Of a stretch of 64,000 nt of DNA, positions 26,301 to 33,950 are shown piece by piece. Under the pieces are notes generated by a model, which was not told the origin of the DNA, did not search any database, and saw nothing but the letters and a program-made list of their open reading frames with translations. Source of the stretch: Nitrospira sp. ND1. GTDB taxonomy: Bacteria > Nitrospirota > Nitrospiria > Nitrospirales > Nitrospiraceae. Both the position numbers and the translations under genes were made by a program. Location of the stretch: assembly GCF_900170025.1 (NCBI RefSeq), contig NZ_FWEX01000006.1:3153839-3217838 (forward strand), in the 5' to 3' direction. Every line of letters begins with the position of its first letter. The first letter of the stretch is position 1.

Positions 26301-26469
26301 GTTACAGGTCAGCGACAACGGTCGTGGCATTCCATCCGATCGCCTTGCGGATGCCAGGTCGTTCGGCCTGCTGGGGATGCGGGAGCGCGCCGGGCTGCTC
26401 GGCGGGGATGTACAGATCGAGACGAAGGAGGGCAGCGGGACGACGATCGCGCTGCAGCTGCCTCGGTAA
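23347..26469 (+). CDS. Multi-PAS sensor histidine kinase (HisKA_3/NarX-UhpB type)
   Basis: A 1040-residue soluble sensor kinase. Residues 1 to about 280 form an unrecognised sensory region. Four PAS domains follow (from about residues 310, 430, 555 and 685), each ending in DITWLKR, DVTERRR, DISERRS or TTDRKRA. The HisKA_3 dimerisation helix has His847 in ARELHDELG, and the HATPase shows EALTNVTRHA, SDNGRGIP and FGLLGMRERAGLLGG. No transmembrane segment is visible. It should phosphorylate the NarL-type regulator 17 nt downstream. The start could also be GTG 23314; neither has a good ribosome site, and ATG was preferred. Confidence 0.88.
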   Translation: MTECSAVLRQLGEQSSSLQDAASRAVDYLFRTLGNPDTGARDCVLVRCFKTVSYNRLNPMTQQRVREQLGGIAPFPDLKCFTLMATAGEEAEWNQVERSHRYRAIPMVSADFVKQFPMFSQLLHQFGLSSSFDVAPEGEWLVDLEEKTYNVFYVPDAVGSPYVPVQEGFVLKYGVKSVLCFGGMLPSRDLFVVVLFSRTPVPRDTAALCKSLALSLKTSLLACDETVPLEAGVDAHSSSAPVFGAPEQGAGLRHQSRLAVAEQLLRVYENAVRTQSAGIAQAKQALWERANALERSEQALSEQTRIVNSVLRSMGDGVVVTDAEGQLVVANPAVESILGFSPFDIPLTAWAERYEFFHADTVTPFGQDEWPLARALRGEKIDWLEVYLRASQGMPGRWISINARPIKDEAGVLSGTVVVFHDITWLKRAQDALFESEYRFRSLVEGARDIIFTLSADITITSLNPAFETVTNWSRSQWMGEPLVALLHPDDAGFCQDVLQAILERGAPLTCSMQISTKQGGYVTGEFVGTPQMRQGRVIGVLGIIRDVTERRRIEDALRVSEERLRSIVQSTKDAIVLVNALMKVAFWNKGAEATFGYSAEEIIGQPVTMIIPERYHEELERNVQRVRLFERVQLTSRTLELFGRRKDGGEFPLELSVTSWKGKSDLFFTIIMRDISERRSAEEELDRLHHHNQVVLNSAGEGIYGIDRDGRLTFVNPAAAKMFGWEAEALIGQPFSTLVHRPDFREGASGERLSPIVETIQGGEIREEADSRFWRRDGTSFPVEYVSTPIRERGDIVGAVVVFKDTTDRKRAEEQLQDSLRRLRKLSGRMEGIREEERGRIARELHDELGVGLTCLKIDLSRLGGLLGERLEPRDRAKVDEKIRGMKEQVDSTITSVQRIVAELRPGVLDDLGLVAAIEWQCRDFQRRTGVACHCTVSHEDLRVDPEHATAVFRICQEALTNVTRHAQATEVHVRLEDQGGGLLLQVSDNGRGIPSDRLADARSFGLLGMRERAGLLGGDVQIETKEGSGTTIALQLPR

Positions 26470-26485
26470 GACGGAGGACCAGGAC

Positions 26486-27148
26486 ATGATGGAGGGCACT
26501 ATGCGAACAACAGGGACCGTGCGGATACTCGTCGTCGATGATCACCCTTCGTTTCGTCGCGGTGTGAAGGATATTCTGGAAGAAGGATTCGAGGGCGCCA
26601 GCATGGCTGAGTGTGGAAATGCGCAGGAGATGCTGGACCATGTTCGCGAGCAGCCCTACGACCTCGTCGTCATGGACATCAGTATGCCGGGACGGAGCGG
26701 GCCGGAAGTTTTGAAGGAACTGAAGCAACTGGCGCCGACGCTGCCTGTCTTGATCTTGAGCATGCACCCGGAAGACCAGTATGCCATTCGTATGTTTAAG
26801 GCCGGCGCGGCAGGGTATCTCACGAAGGCGAGTGCGCCGGAAGAGCTGGTCCATGCAGCGAAAAAAGTCATGTCGGGCGGGCAGTACGTCAGTGCTTCGG
26901 TGGGAGAAGCCTTGGCGTTGACGGTCAGGACCGGGGTCGACAAGTTGGCCCATGAACGGCTGTCGGACCGGGAGTACGAAGTGCTCTGTCTGATTGCTTC
27001 CGGACAGACCGTCAGTGACATTGCCGAAAGTATTCATCTCAGCGTGACGACGATCAGTACGTATCGAGCGAGAATTCTGGACAAAATGAATTTGAAAAAT
27101 AATTCCGAGTTGACGCGCTATGCGTTGCAGCATGGGTTGGTCGTATAA
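26486..27148 (+). CDS. NarL/FixJ-family response regulator
   Basis: A 220-residue two-domain regulator. The receiver (residues 12-130) has the acidic pocket VVDDH, phospho-acceptor Asp64 in VVMDISMPG and Lys in YLTKASAPEE. A LuxR-type HTH (about 155-215) contains LSDREYEVLCLIASGQTVSDIAE and the recognition helix VTTISTYRARILDKM. It lies 17 nt after the kinase gene and is almost surely its partner. ATG 26486 with GGAGG 8 nt upstream is chosen; ATG 26501 is also possible. Confidence 0.92.
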   Translation: MMEGTMRTTGTVRILVVDDHPSFRRGVKDILEEGFEGASMAECGNAQEMLDHVREQPYDLVVMDISMPGRSGPEVLKELKQLAPTLPVLILSMHPEDQYAIRMFKAGAAGYLTKASAPEELVHAAKKVMSGGQYVSASVGEALALTVRTGVDKLAHERLSDREYEVLCLIASGQTVSDIAESIHLSVTTISTYRARILDKMNLKNNSELTRYALQHGLVV

Positions 27149-27274
27149 GGGAATGGGGCCGGCTGCCACGCGCATGTCGTTATAACCATGACGTTGAGTC
27201 ACTGTCTATTTGTGACACAGGAATCGCACCTCTGCCGATAGCATCCTCCTCTTCTCGGGCCTATCCTCATCTTC

Positions 27275-27517
27275 ATGCAGAAGCCGTGGATCTCCACTAC
27301 GACGACATTGCTTGCGGTCTTTGAGGCTGCGCAGGGACAGGGATCGGCAGAGCGGTCTGGTATTGATCGCCGAACCGGGTCCTTTCGCCCGGGTTGGCCC
27401 GGCATCCTCACCGGATTGACCGCCGTGGAAGCCGCGATGTTACAAGACCTCGCCTGGTGGGGTCCTCAAATGGCGCGTCGATTGACACAACTCACAGGCG
27501 TTCGAACCACAACCTAA
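27275..27517 (+). CDS. Small hypothetical protein (doubtful)
   Basis: An 80-codon frame, beginning MQKPWISTTTTLLAVFEAAQ. No recognisable domain and no ribosome site at the ATG. It fills the gap between two regulators and has an ordinary GC-rich codon pattern. It may be a small conserved protein or noncoding; listed with low confidence. Confidence 0.3.
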   Translation: MQKPWISTTTTLLAVFEAAQGQGSAERSGIDRRTGSFRPGWPGILTGLTAVEAAMLQDLAWWGPQMARRLTQLTGVRTTT

Positions 27518-27541
27518 GCCGATCCAGACGTGGGTGAACTG

Positions 27542-27931
27542 ATGGAGCAACCGACTGGTAGAAGCGGACAGCGATCCGGGAAACGACCCACGGTCGCCGT
27601 GGTGTACGAAGACGTCACGACCGGCTACAAGTGTGCCGATTGGTTTGCGCTGCACGGGTACCAAGCCACCATGACGTCGGCAGTCCATCACCTGGAGCGC
27701 AACCTGAAGGAACTTCGTCCGGATGTGATTGTGGTGAGATTGTCGTCCGCTCCGACGCCGCTGCACAGTACCGTACCCAGACTCAAAATGACCTGCCCGC
27801 AAGTGCCGATTATTGCGATGGTGGATCAATCAACGGATGCCCTGGATGGGGTGGCTCCTGATCTGACCAAGGCTTTCGGTGCTGATGTCTTTATGTGTGA
27901 TTCCCTGGATCCGCCGTCGCCGCCCTCGTAG
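27542..27931 (+). CDS. Hypothetical protein, degenerate receiver-like domain
   Basis: A 129-residue protein. TVAVVYEDVTTGYKCADWFALHGYQATM, then LKELRPDVIVVRLSS and CPQVPIIAMVDQS, follow the beta-alpha rhythm of a response-regulator receiver. The acidic pocket is reduced and the usual phospho-acceptor Asp at the end of strand three is replaced by a VVRLSS segment. It may be a pseudo-receiver working with the neighbouring kinase or sigma-54 activator. Start ATG 27542 has only a weak site (GTGGGTGAACTG ahead); GTG 27530 is an alternative. Confidence 0.5.
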   Translation: MEQPTGRSGQRSGKRPTVAVVYEDVTTGYKCADWFALHGYQATMTSAVHHLERNLKELRPDVIVVRLSSAPTPLHSTVPRLKMTCPQVPIIAMVDQSTDALDGVAPDLTKAFGADVFMCDSLDPPSPPS

Positions 27932-28037
27932 TACGCCTCCACGCCTGACTTGCTCAGACACCGCCTAGCATAGACAGTGCGACGATGGTCAGCCGTCCCA
28001 TCGTGCCAGTGTCTCACCAGCTGAAAGGAGTCGAATC

Positions 28038-29450
28038 GTGGCGAAACCCAAGGTATTTGTTCTCACAGATGATCAGGCAGCCGTTGCCGCCGTGCGCAGC
28101 TCGATCGAGAGCGAGTGTGAGGTGTTCGTGGCCGCATGGGATCGGACGGCGGTGGTTCAGATCCACGAACAGGCCCCGTTGGTCGTGCTTCTGGATTTGG
28201 GGTCCTCGTCCGATCCCGTTGTCGAGGAGCGTGTGCGGGTTCTGCAGGAAGTGCGACAAACCGGGCATGCCGGAAAGGTCATCGCCTGCACGGAAAGGAC
28301 GGAGCGCCGCCTCGCCGTCCGCGCGATCCAGTATGGAGCCTACGACGTGTTGTCTAAACCGCTGGATATCACCCTTCTGGCACAACTCATCCGGCGGGCT
28401 GCGGGAGTGGCTGATCTGGAGCGAGAGGCCCGAGGCGTCATGGTTGGAGGAGGCCCTGAAGAATTCAGCGGCATGCTCGGCACCAGCGCCAGCATTCACC
28501 GTATCTTCGACGCCATACGAAAGGTTTCCACGAACGATGCACCGATCTTGATCACCGGGGAGAGCGGCACCGGTAAGGAGCTGACGGCGCGCGCGATTCA
28601 CGAGAGAGGGTTACGGCATCAGGGACCGTTCATTCCCATCAACTGCGGGGCGATTCCAGAAAGTTTGCTGGAGTCGGAACTTTTTGGGTACGAACGTGGA
28701 GCCTTTACGGGAGCGGTGAGCCAAAAGAAAGGCAAGGTTGAATTCGCTCAAGGGGGGACGCTTTTCCTCGACGAAGTGGGCGAACTCCCGAATGCCTTGC
28801 AGGTGAAGTTATTGCGCTTTCTCCAGGACCACACGTTTGAGCGGGTGGGCGGGCATCAGCCGATAGAAATGAACGTGCGAATCATCGCCGCGACGAATGT
28901 GAACCTGAAGGAGGCCATTGAAAAAGGAACGTTCCGCGAGGACCTCTATTATCGGCTCGGGGTGGTCCATATCAATGTGCCTCCGCTTCGGGAGCGCGGT
29001 GAGGATGTGTCGCTGATGGCCATGGCGTTCCTGCGTCAGGCGGCAGCGCACTATGGTAAACATCTGGAAGGTTTTACCCGCGAAGCGCTGGAGGCGATGC
29101 GTGCCTATGCCTGGCCGGGAAATGTGCGTGAACTGTCGAACAGGGCCGGTCGTGCGGTGGTGATGGCGGAAGGCACGCATGTGACTCCGGCGGATCTCGA
29201 TATCCCGCATGAGGTGGCGCGACCGGACGGTAGCTCGATTTCGCTCAAGGTGAATCAACAGCGGATCGAGACCGATCTGATCATGAAGGCCTTCACGCTG
29301 TCGCAGGGCAACTTGAGTCGAGCCGCTCAGGAATTAGGGATTAGCCGTTCGACGTTGTATAGACGGCTGCGTCAGTACGGGATGGACCGGACGCTTGATG
29401 CGCGGCGAACCCTCGAGGTGTTCCCGCGCGCCTCGCTGTCAGAGCACTGA
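28038..29450 (+). CDS. Sigma-54-dependent response regulator (NtrC family, PrsR-like)
   Basis: A 470-residue transcription activator. The receiver has Asp53 in VVLLDLGSSSDP and Lys107 in VLSKPLD. The AAA+ domain has Walker A GESGTGKE, GAFTGA (sigma-54 contact), Walker B GGTLFLDEVGEL and the arginine finger region FREDLYYRL. The C-terminal Fis-type HTH is NLSRAAQELGISRSTLYRRL. The LDLG receiver motif and the linker resemble PrsR, the regulator linked to PEP-CTERM/exopolysaccharide clusters, but no such cluster is in the window. The start is GTG 28038, 7 nt after AAAGGAG. Confidence 0.92.
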   Translation: MAKPKVFVLTDDQAAVAAVRSSIESECEVFVAAWDRTAVVQIHEQAPLVVLLDLGSSSDPVVEERVRVLQEVRQTGHAGKVIACTERTERRLAVRAIQYGAYDVLSKPLDITLLAQLIRRAAGVADLEREARGVMVGGGPEEFSGMLGTSASIHRIFDAIRKVSTNDAPILITGESGTGKELTARAIHERGLRHQGPFIPINCGAIPESLLESELFGYERGAFTGAVSQKKGKVEFAQGGTLFLDEVGELPNALQVKLLRFLQDHTFERVGGHQPIEMNVRIIAATNVNLKEAIEKGTFREDLYYRLGVVHINVPPLRERGEDVSLMAMAFLRQAAAHYGKHLEGFTREALEAMRAYAWPGNVRELSNRAGRAVVMAEGTHVTPADLDIPHEVARPDGSSISLKVNQQRIETDLIMKAFTLSQGNLSRAAQELGISRSTLYRRLRQYGMDRTLDARRTLEVFPRASLSEH

Positions 29451-29747
29451 GGATATGGCGGCAGGTGGAGCCTGATCGTGGTTGTGTGTGCCGTGTTGAG
29501 GCAGCTCTGTCAGTCTCGCCGGTCGAGCGAGCGCGCAGGTGCGTAAAACCGTTGACCGTCGTACGGGTATTTGGTACATACAACAGTCTACGATCACCGC
29601 CGACCTTGCTGTTCTCCGAGGCACTGATCCTCATCTCGGCTTGTGGCCCATCCTGTGACAATGGTCCGCGTGAATTGTTTGTTTCACGCATCTCAGGTTG
29701 AGAAATCAATGGGCGCAGCCTCGTCGGCGAGGTGCTGAAGGCGCGAA
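29451..29747. other. Intergenic region after the sigma-54 activator
   Basis: 297 bases with no convincing gene, RNA or terminator. A short plus-strand frame in it (29465-29701) has no ribosome site. Confidence 0.5.
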
Positions 29748-30347
29748 ATGGCACGTATGTTTTCGAGGCAGAGTCAATCGATGGTTTCCGATGCACCAGC
29801 CCTCTTGAGCCGGCGCGGATTGTTGCGCGCCGCTACGGCCGGGATGGCGCTGGCTGTGGTTCGCCTGGCCCTGCCGTCGGTGACGTGGGCGTCACGGTTA
29901 CCCGATGGCCGGGTGAGTTTGTACAATCTCCACACCGATGAACGGTTGTCGGTGACGTACCGGGACGAGACAGGCGCGTATGATCAGGACGCGCTCAATG
30001 CGCTCAATCATTTTCTGCGTTGCCACCATACGAACGAAACCACCACGATGGATGTGCAGCTCATCGAATTCATCAATCTTGTCCAAAAGCGGGTCGGCGG
30101 CCGTCGCGAAGTGCATATCGTATCCGGTTACCGGTCCCCCGAATATAACGCGCAGCTCATCAGAATGGGCACGCGTGCGGCGCGTCACAGTTACCATGTG
30201 TCGGGGCAGGCTGTGGATGTGCAGATTCCCGGTGTGCCGCTGCGGACCTTGCGTGAGGTGGCGTTACGGCTCGGTTGTGGCGGGGTGGGATATTACCCGC
30301 GTGGCAAGTTTGTCCATCTCGATTCAGGTCCCTTCCGTCACTGGTAA
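29748..30347 (+). CDS. Tat-exported YcbK/MepK-like murein peptidase (DUF882, M15 family)
   Basis: A 199-residue protein with a twin-arginine signal: SRRGLLRAATAGMALAVV ahead of a cleavage-like VTWAS. The mature part has the zinc-peptidase layout of the YcbK family: VSGYRSPEYNAQL, HSYHVSGQAVDVQIPG with His and Asp ligands, and KFVHLDSGP with the last His. Relatives cut peptidoglycan cross-links in the periplasm. Tat export fits a protein that folds and binds metal first. ATG 29748 lacks a clear ribosome site; an in-frame ATG at 29781 would still leave a full Tat signal. Confidence 0.85.
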   Translation: MARMFSRQSQSMVSDAPALLSRRGLLRAATAGMALAVVRLALPSVTWASRLPDGRVSLYNLHTDERLSVTYRDETGAYDQDALNALNHFLRCHHTNETTTMDVQLIEFINLVQKRVGGRREVHIVSGYRSPEYNAQLIRMGTRAARHSYHVSGQAVDVQIPGVPLRTLREVALRLGCGGVGYYPRGKFVHLDSGPFRHW

Positions 30348-30628
30348 CGACCAGTTCTTGCCGTTCCCTTTTCGTTCACGGCGCTTCTCAGAGCATCACC
30401 GGATCGCCTGCTCTCGGTGTATAGGTCCGATCACCTGCTGGCATGAGGGGCATTCCTGCTATTCCCATGACCCCATGGCCCCGTCGTGATAGGGTGCTTC
30501 TGGATGTCGTCTCTAGCGCATTGCCGTCTGTTTCCCGAGCACGAGCGGAGGCTGCAGGACATGGCGGACTGAGATGGGCCGAAGCGGAAGTGATGGCAAC
30601 CATGGGGACTGCCGGTGAGGGGGGCTGA

Positions 30629-31108
30629 ATGATGAAGGTATCTAAGGGCGATATCGTTTCAGTCGAGTACACCATTCGCCTGGACGATGACCGTGTGATT
30701 GAAACAACCGTTGGTGAGGTGCCGCTGAGCTACACCCATGGGCAGAATGAGATCTTACAGGGACTGGAAGCCGGGCTTGATGGAATGGAGCGTGGAGCGG
30801 CCAAGGTCATCACCGTTGAGCCGGTCGATGCCTATGGAGAGATTCACCCCGAGGGATTTTTTGAAGTGCAGCGAGAACGTGTTCCGGCGGAGGCGCAGCG
30901 GATCGGAACAAAGTTGGAAACGACGGCTCCGGATGGCCGAGTGGTATTCCCTTATGTCGCCGAGATCAGGCCGGACGTCATTGTGCTTGACCTCAACCAC
31001 CCGCTTGCCGGACGGACGTTGCGGTTCGATGTGAGAGTGGTGGATATTCAGCGTGGTGAGCGCCAGCTTGTCGCGGGGGGAGCGCGAGGAAGCGAGAAAG
31101 AGACTTAA
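30629..31108 (+). CDS. slyD: FKBP-type peptidyl-prolyl isomerase, SlyD-like
   Basis: A 159-residue SlyD-type protein: KGDIVSVEYTIRLDDDRVIETT at the start, LSYTHGQNEILQGLEAGLDGM, then the inserted chaperone (IF) flap from about residue 70 and the closing VLDLNHPLAGRTLRFDVRVVDI. This NHPLAG motif is typical of SlyD. It catalyses prolyl isomerisation and assists folding. The His-rich metal-binding tail of E. coli SlyD is absent. The gene ends tail to tail with the OB-fold gene, sharing a 4-bp TTAA. Confidence 0.88.
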   Translation: MMKVSKGDIVSVEYTIRLDDDRVIETTVGEVPLSYTHGQNEILQGLEAGLDGMERGAAKVITVEPVDAYGEIHPEGFFEVQRERVPAEAQRIGTKLETTAPDGRVVFPYVAEIRPDVIVLDLNHPLAGRTLRFDVRVVDIQRGERQLVAGGARGSEKET

Positions 31109-31542
31109 CCGACCAGGTCCGGGTTCATGCGGGCCATAGACTGGACCGATGTGGCTTTGATTTCGTTATACACAATGGCGCGGCCGGCCTGACGAAGACG
31201 ACTGAATATCCCTTCCACCACCACGTAATCACCTTCCCGCACATCTGCTTTTCCGAGGCCTACAACTTTCACCGTTCCTGCGGTGTCCTGCAGGAGAAAT
31301 CCGAATGCCGGGTGACCGTCACGATTGGTGGCGAGCTGAAAACTGCTTACGCGCCCGCTGACGGTGACGACTTGATGATCATAGTGATCGGGGTGGGCCA
31401 GGAGTTCTGTGACTTCGACTAAGGCTGCGGCATATGGGACACCGACCGGCAATGCCCAAGCCATCATCGTCAACGTACCGAGCAGACACAGGGTGCCAAT
31501 GGCGGTAGGCCGGAAAGACCGTCTGTCTCTACGTTGCAGCAT
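31105..31542 (-). CDS. Exported OB-fold protein
   Basis: A 145-residue protein with an N-terminal hydrophobic segment (about residues 12-40) acting as signal or anchor. An OB-fold-like domain follows: VTVSGRVSSFQLATNRDGHPAFGFLLQDTAGTVKV and REGDYVVVEGIFSRL, as in tRNA-anti-codon-binding or NirD-like small OB proteins. Function unknown. A TATAAT box lies 9 nt before the ATG, so the message would have almost no leader; a longer reading to 31560 would overlap that box. No Shine-Dalgarno site is seen. Confidence 0.65.
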   Translation of the reverse strand: MLQRRDRRSFRPTAIGTLCLLGTLTMMAWALPVGVPYAAALVEVTELLAHPDHYDHQVVTVSGRVSSFQLATNRDGHPAFGFLLQDTAGTVKVVGLGKADVREGDYVVVEGIFSRLRQAGRAIVYNEIKATSVQSMARMNPDLVG

Positions 31543-31551
31543 GATAGTTGG

Positions 31552-31557
31552 ATTATA
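31552..31557 (-). promoter_or_regulatory. -10 box of the OB-fold gene
   Basis: A consensus TATAAT on the minus strand with its end 9 nt upstream of ATG 31542. The -35 region is poor. Transcription would start about 3 nt before the start codon. Confidence 0.5.
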
Positions 31558-31668
31558 CAAAATTCACTCCAGGCTGAGAAGGAGGACGTGAAAAAACTTT
31601 TCTGAACAACTGGGACGATGCGCAACCAGTGTCGTAAGCAGGCGCCGGCGCGCTGCCAGAGCACGCGA

Positions 31669-32838
31669 CTATCGCCGCAGATCGTCGTGCAACTCACCCA
31701 TAAAGCTTGTCAGCACATGCTGTTTCATCTGCCCGACTTCTTCCACGACCGGTTGGGCGGCTTCATCGGGCAGTGCCAAGGATTCCTTGCTGATCGGGGT
31801 CGTACGGGTCACCATTTCCTGCTCGAGCGCATCCGGGCTGGTATCGATTTCGGACAGTACTGCCATCAGGCGTTGCAGGCCGAAGAGCGAGCGGGTATTT
31901 TCAGAATGGACGGCATTCGAACTGGCGCCATGAACGAGTGACAGCCAGAATTTCCCTTCGAGATCCTCCCCCAGGGTGCCCCACGCGAAGGTTCGAAGCT
32001 TCTCCACGAGCGCATCTTCGGTCCGCTCTAACCCGTCATACTGCGCAATGGATCGCTCCACCGGTCGTTCCCCCAGCACGGCGAGGGTTTCTTTCCAGAG
32101 GTCAAGTGGCGCAGTCGCCGGAAGGTCCTTTGCCGACGACCGTTGGAGAGAATTTTGAACGGCCTGAAGGTACTGGTGGAGATGTTTGACCTTCCTTGCG
32201 GCGAGACTTCCGGCCGGAATGCCCCAGATATGCCCGATTTCGTGATCCTGCAAGGGCGCGGCATTAATCGATTTCCATTCCCGTTCCGAGAGTTCGAACC
32301 GTTTCCGGTACTTGTCCAGCAAGCGCAGCTGCGTCTGGACCTCAAGGCCGAGCCGGGCTTCCTGGTACGCTTCGGCAGAAATGTCGTCTTCATCCCATCG
32401 ACGGTTCAAGAGCCGGATCGCCGGCTTGGGAACTGCAGCACGGGCCTCTTGTTTGAGGGCAGTCACAGCTGCAGCGTCCACCTTATACTGTGTGAGCAAC
32501 AGGTCCGACCCGGCGCGAATCAACCCCTCGGCGAGCGTGATCATGCGCTTCATGGCTTCCATCTGGAGCCAGAGCCGTTCTCGTCGCAACCGGACCCGGC
32601 GGCGATATTCGTCGCGGCGGCTCGTCACATCGCGCAGCGCGTCCTGTTTCACAACTTGGTGGATCGGTTTCGAGCCCGCGACGCAACGTGGATCGGGCCG
32701 ATCAGCCGCGATGTGGGTGATTTCCTCCTCCGTGATATCGAAATGCTGCAACAGCAGCAGCTTGAGCATGATGCGGCCCTGAATCGGGGCCTGCTCGATG
32801 GTCGAGGCGATCAGTTCTGGGGTGAGCAAAGCGGTCAT
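31669..32838 (-). CDS. Uncharacterised helical protein
   Basis: A 389-residue protein with no recognised domain. It is rich in charged helical stretches (RRDEYRRRVRLRRERLWLQM, LLDKYRKRFELSEREWKSI) and has no signal peptide or membrane segment, so it is probably cytoplasmic. A possible motif is DEDDISAEAYQEARL. GAGGGG lies upstream of the ATG. It follows a 70-residue gene by 33 nt and the two are probably one operon. I do not recognise either protein. Confidence 0.6.
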   Translation of the reverse strand: MTALLTPELIASTIEQAPIQGRIMLKLLLLQHFDITEEEITHIAADRPDPRCVAGSKPIHQVVKQDALRDVTSRRDEYRRRVRLRRERLWLQMEAMKRMITLAEGLIRAGSDLLLTQYKVDAAAVTALKQEARAAVPKPAIRLLNRRWDEDDISAEAYQEARLGLEVQTQLRLLDKYRKRFELSEREWKSINAAPLQDHEIGHIWGIPAGSLAARKVKHLHQYLQAVQNSLQRSSAKDLPATAPLDLWKETLAVLGERPVERSIAQYDGLERTEDALVEKLRTFAWGTLGEDLEGKFWLSLVHGASSNAVHSENTRSLFGLQRLMAVLSEIDTSPDALEQEMVTRTTPISKESLALPDEAAQPVVEEVGQMKQHVLTSFMGELHDDLRR

Positions 32839-32871
32839 AGTGTGGCCCCTCGTGCGACGTAAAAGGTTCGC

Positions 32872-33084
32872 TCAGGCCGTGCCCTGATGGCTGTTTTCAA
32901 GGTAGACCGCGACATATTCACGGATTTCCTGGATGCTGCCGTTCGCAAACAACTCACGAGGAATCTCGACCCGCACCAGCTTGGCAGGGTCGACGCCCCG
33001 GTCGATGGCATATTCTTCGTCGATATACAGAGTCACGGAACCGTCAGGAAAGCGGATGGCATAGACCGCGCTGTTTTCGGCCAT
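32872..33084 (-). CDS. Small uncharacterised protein
   Basis: A 70-residue protein: VYAIRFPDGSVTLYIDEEYAI gives a beta hairpin, followed by a helix IPRELFANGSIQEIREYVAVYLE. A GGAG stands 8 nt before the ATG. On the minus strand TTGACA (33156-33151), a 17-nt spacer and TTACCT suggest its promoter. It is upstream of the 389-residue gene. Function unknown. Confidence 0.6.
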   Translation of the reverse strand: MAENSAVYAIRFPDGSVTLYIDEEYAIDRGVDPAKLVRVEIPRELFANGSIQEIREYVAVYLENSHQGTA

Positions 33085-33184
33085 GGAGGCTGCTCCGTCT
33101 GATGTTGTGGAACGGTATGGCTATTACAGGTAACACAGCCCCAGCCCGAGTGTCAAAACGCGTCGGGGGTTCGAACAGGGGTGT

Positions 33185-33847
33185 TCAGAGCCGGAAGACC
33201 CGTCTCCGTGCGATCACATAAGTCGTAAAGACAATGAGGGCGATGAGGAGTGTGTTCCGGATCCGGCCGGGGCCAAAGCAGGTCAGATTGACGAGGGCAT
33301 TGGTGGTGCCGTAAGCGGCATAGACCAGATAGATCAGGAGGGACCATTTCTTGATTCGTAAGAAGCCATACCCGACCAGGGTATGGAGAAACGGTGACAG
33401 CGCTTTGGTGATGAACCCGGCCGAGCCGTCCAGCCTGGTACAAAAAAACGGCAGCAGGTAATCGGGATTTCTTGCGATCAAGAGGGCATCGTTCCCAGCA
33501 CTGACCAGAAAGAGAAGTCCGAGAAACCGGATATCGTGTCCCTGCGCCCAGGCGGTGCGGGTGCTGCGAGCAAGGTCCGAACCGCTCTCGGGCGGCCCAA
33601 GTGCGGCGTCGTAGCTCTGCAGGGCCCACCAGGGAAGGGCCAACAGCATAAAGAAAAAGACTTCGGCGGCTCGACCGGAGGCACGCCCGAGCGCCAGGCT
33701 CAGGAGGATCAGGAGAATGGTGACCAGGCCGTAGAAGAGTCCTGCCCCACATCGTCCCCGAATGAGTTGTCCGAGCCCGGGGAGTAGGGCTGAGTAGACA
33801 GCTGCGGCCCGATCCGGGATAGCGTAAGAAAGGGCGTGGGTGGACAT
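33185..33847 (-). CDS. Integral membrane protein, DUF5683/TM2-like
   Basis: A 220-residue protein with about five hydrophobic segments. The N terminus has YSALLPGLGQLIRGRCGAGLFYG, the PGLGQ-x-G-x-GA pattern of small TM2-like membrane proteins, followed by ILLILLSLALG and a second cluster after residue 100. Function unknown; no enzyme motif is seen. No good ribosome site precedes the ATG. A strong hairpin separates it from the HemQ-like gene, so it is probably transcribed on its own. Confidence 0.65.
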   Translation of the reverse strand: MSTHALSYAIPDRAAAVYSALLPGLGQLIRGRCGAGLFYGLVTILLILLSLALGRASGRAAEVFFFMLLALPWWALQSYDAALGPPESGSDLARSTRTAWAQGHDIRFLGLLFLVSAGNDALLIARNPDYLLPFFCTRLDGSAGFITKALSPFLHTLVGYGFLRIKKWSLLIYLVYAAYGTTNALVNLTCFGPGRIRNTLLIALIVFTTYVIARRRVFRL

Positions 33848-33893
33848 TGATCGAGAACGCGTGAGATCAGACGACGTGTCGGGATAGAAACGG

Positions 33894-33925
33894 CACGGCC
33901 TTCGATCAAGGGATCGAAGGCCGTG
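33894..33925 (-). terminator. Terminator hairpin after the HemQ-like gene
   Basis: A perfect 14-bp stem (33894-33907 with 33912-33925) and a 4-nt loop. On the minus strand it is followed by CCGTTTCT, a short T-tract. It ends transcription of the chlorite-dismutase-family gene. Confidence 0.75.
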
Positions 33926-33950
33926 TCCACAGACTGCTGCTCAACCGTTG

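Noticed and set aside
29754-29770. TGGCACG followed by TTTTC resembling a sigma-54 -24/-12 promoter downstream of the NtrC-type gene
   Set aside because: The -12 half lacks the GC and the element lies within the likely start of the Tat-signal gene.
30443-30628. A 61-codon frame ending Gly-Glu-Gly-Gly directly before slyD
   Set aside because: No ribosome site, no family resemblance; composition fits chance readthrough of GC-rich intergenic DNA.
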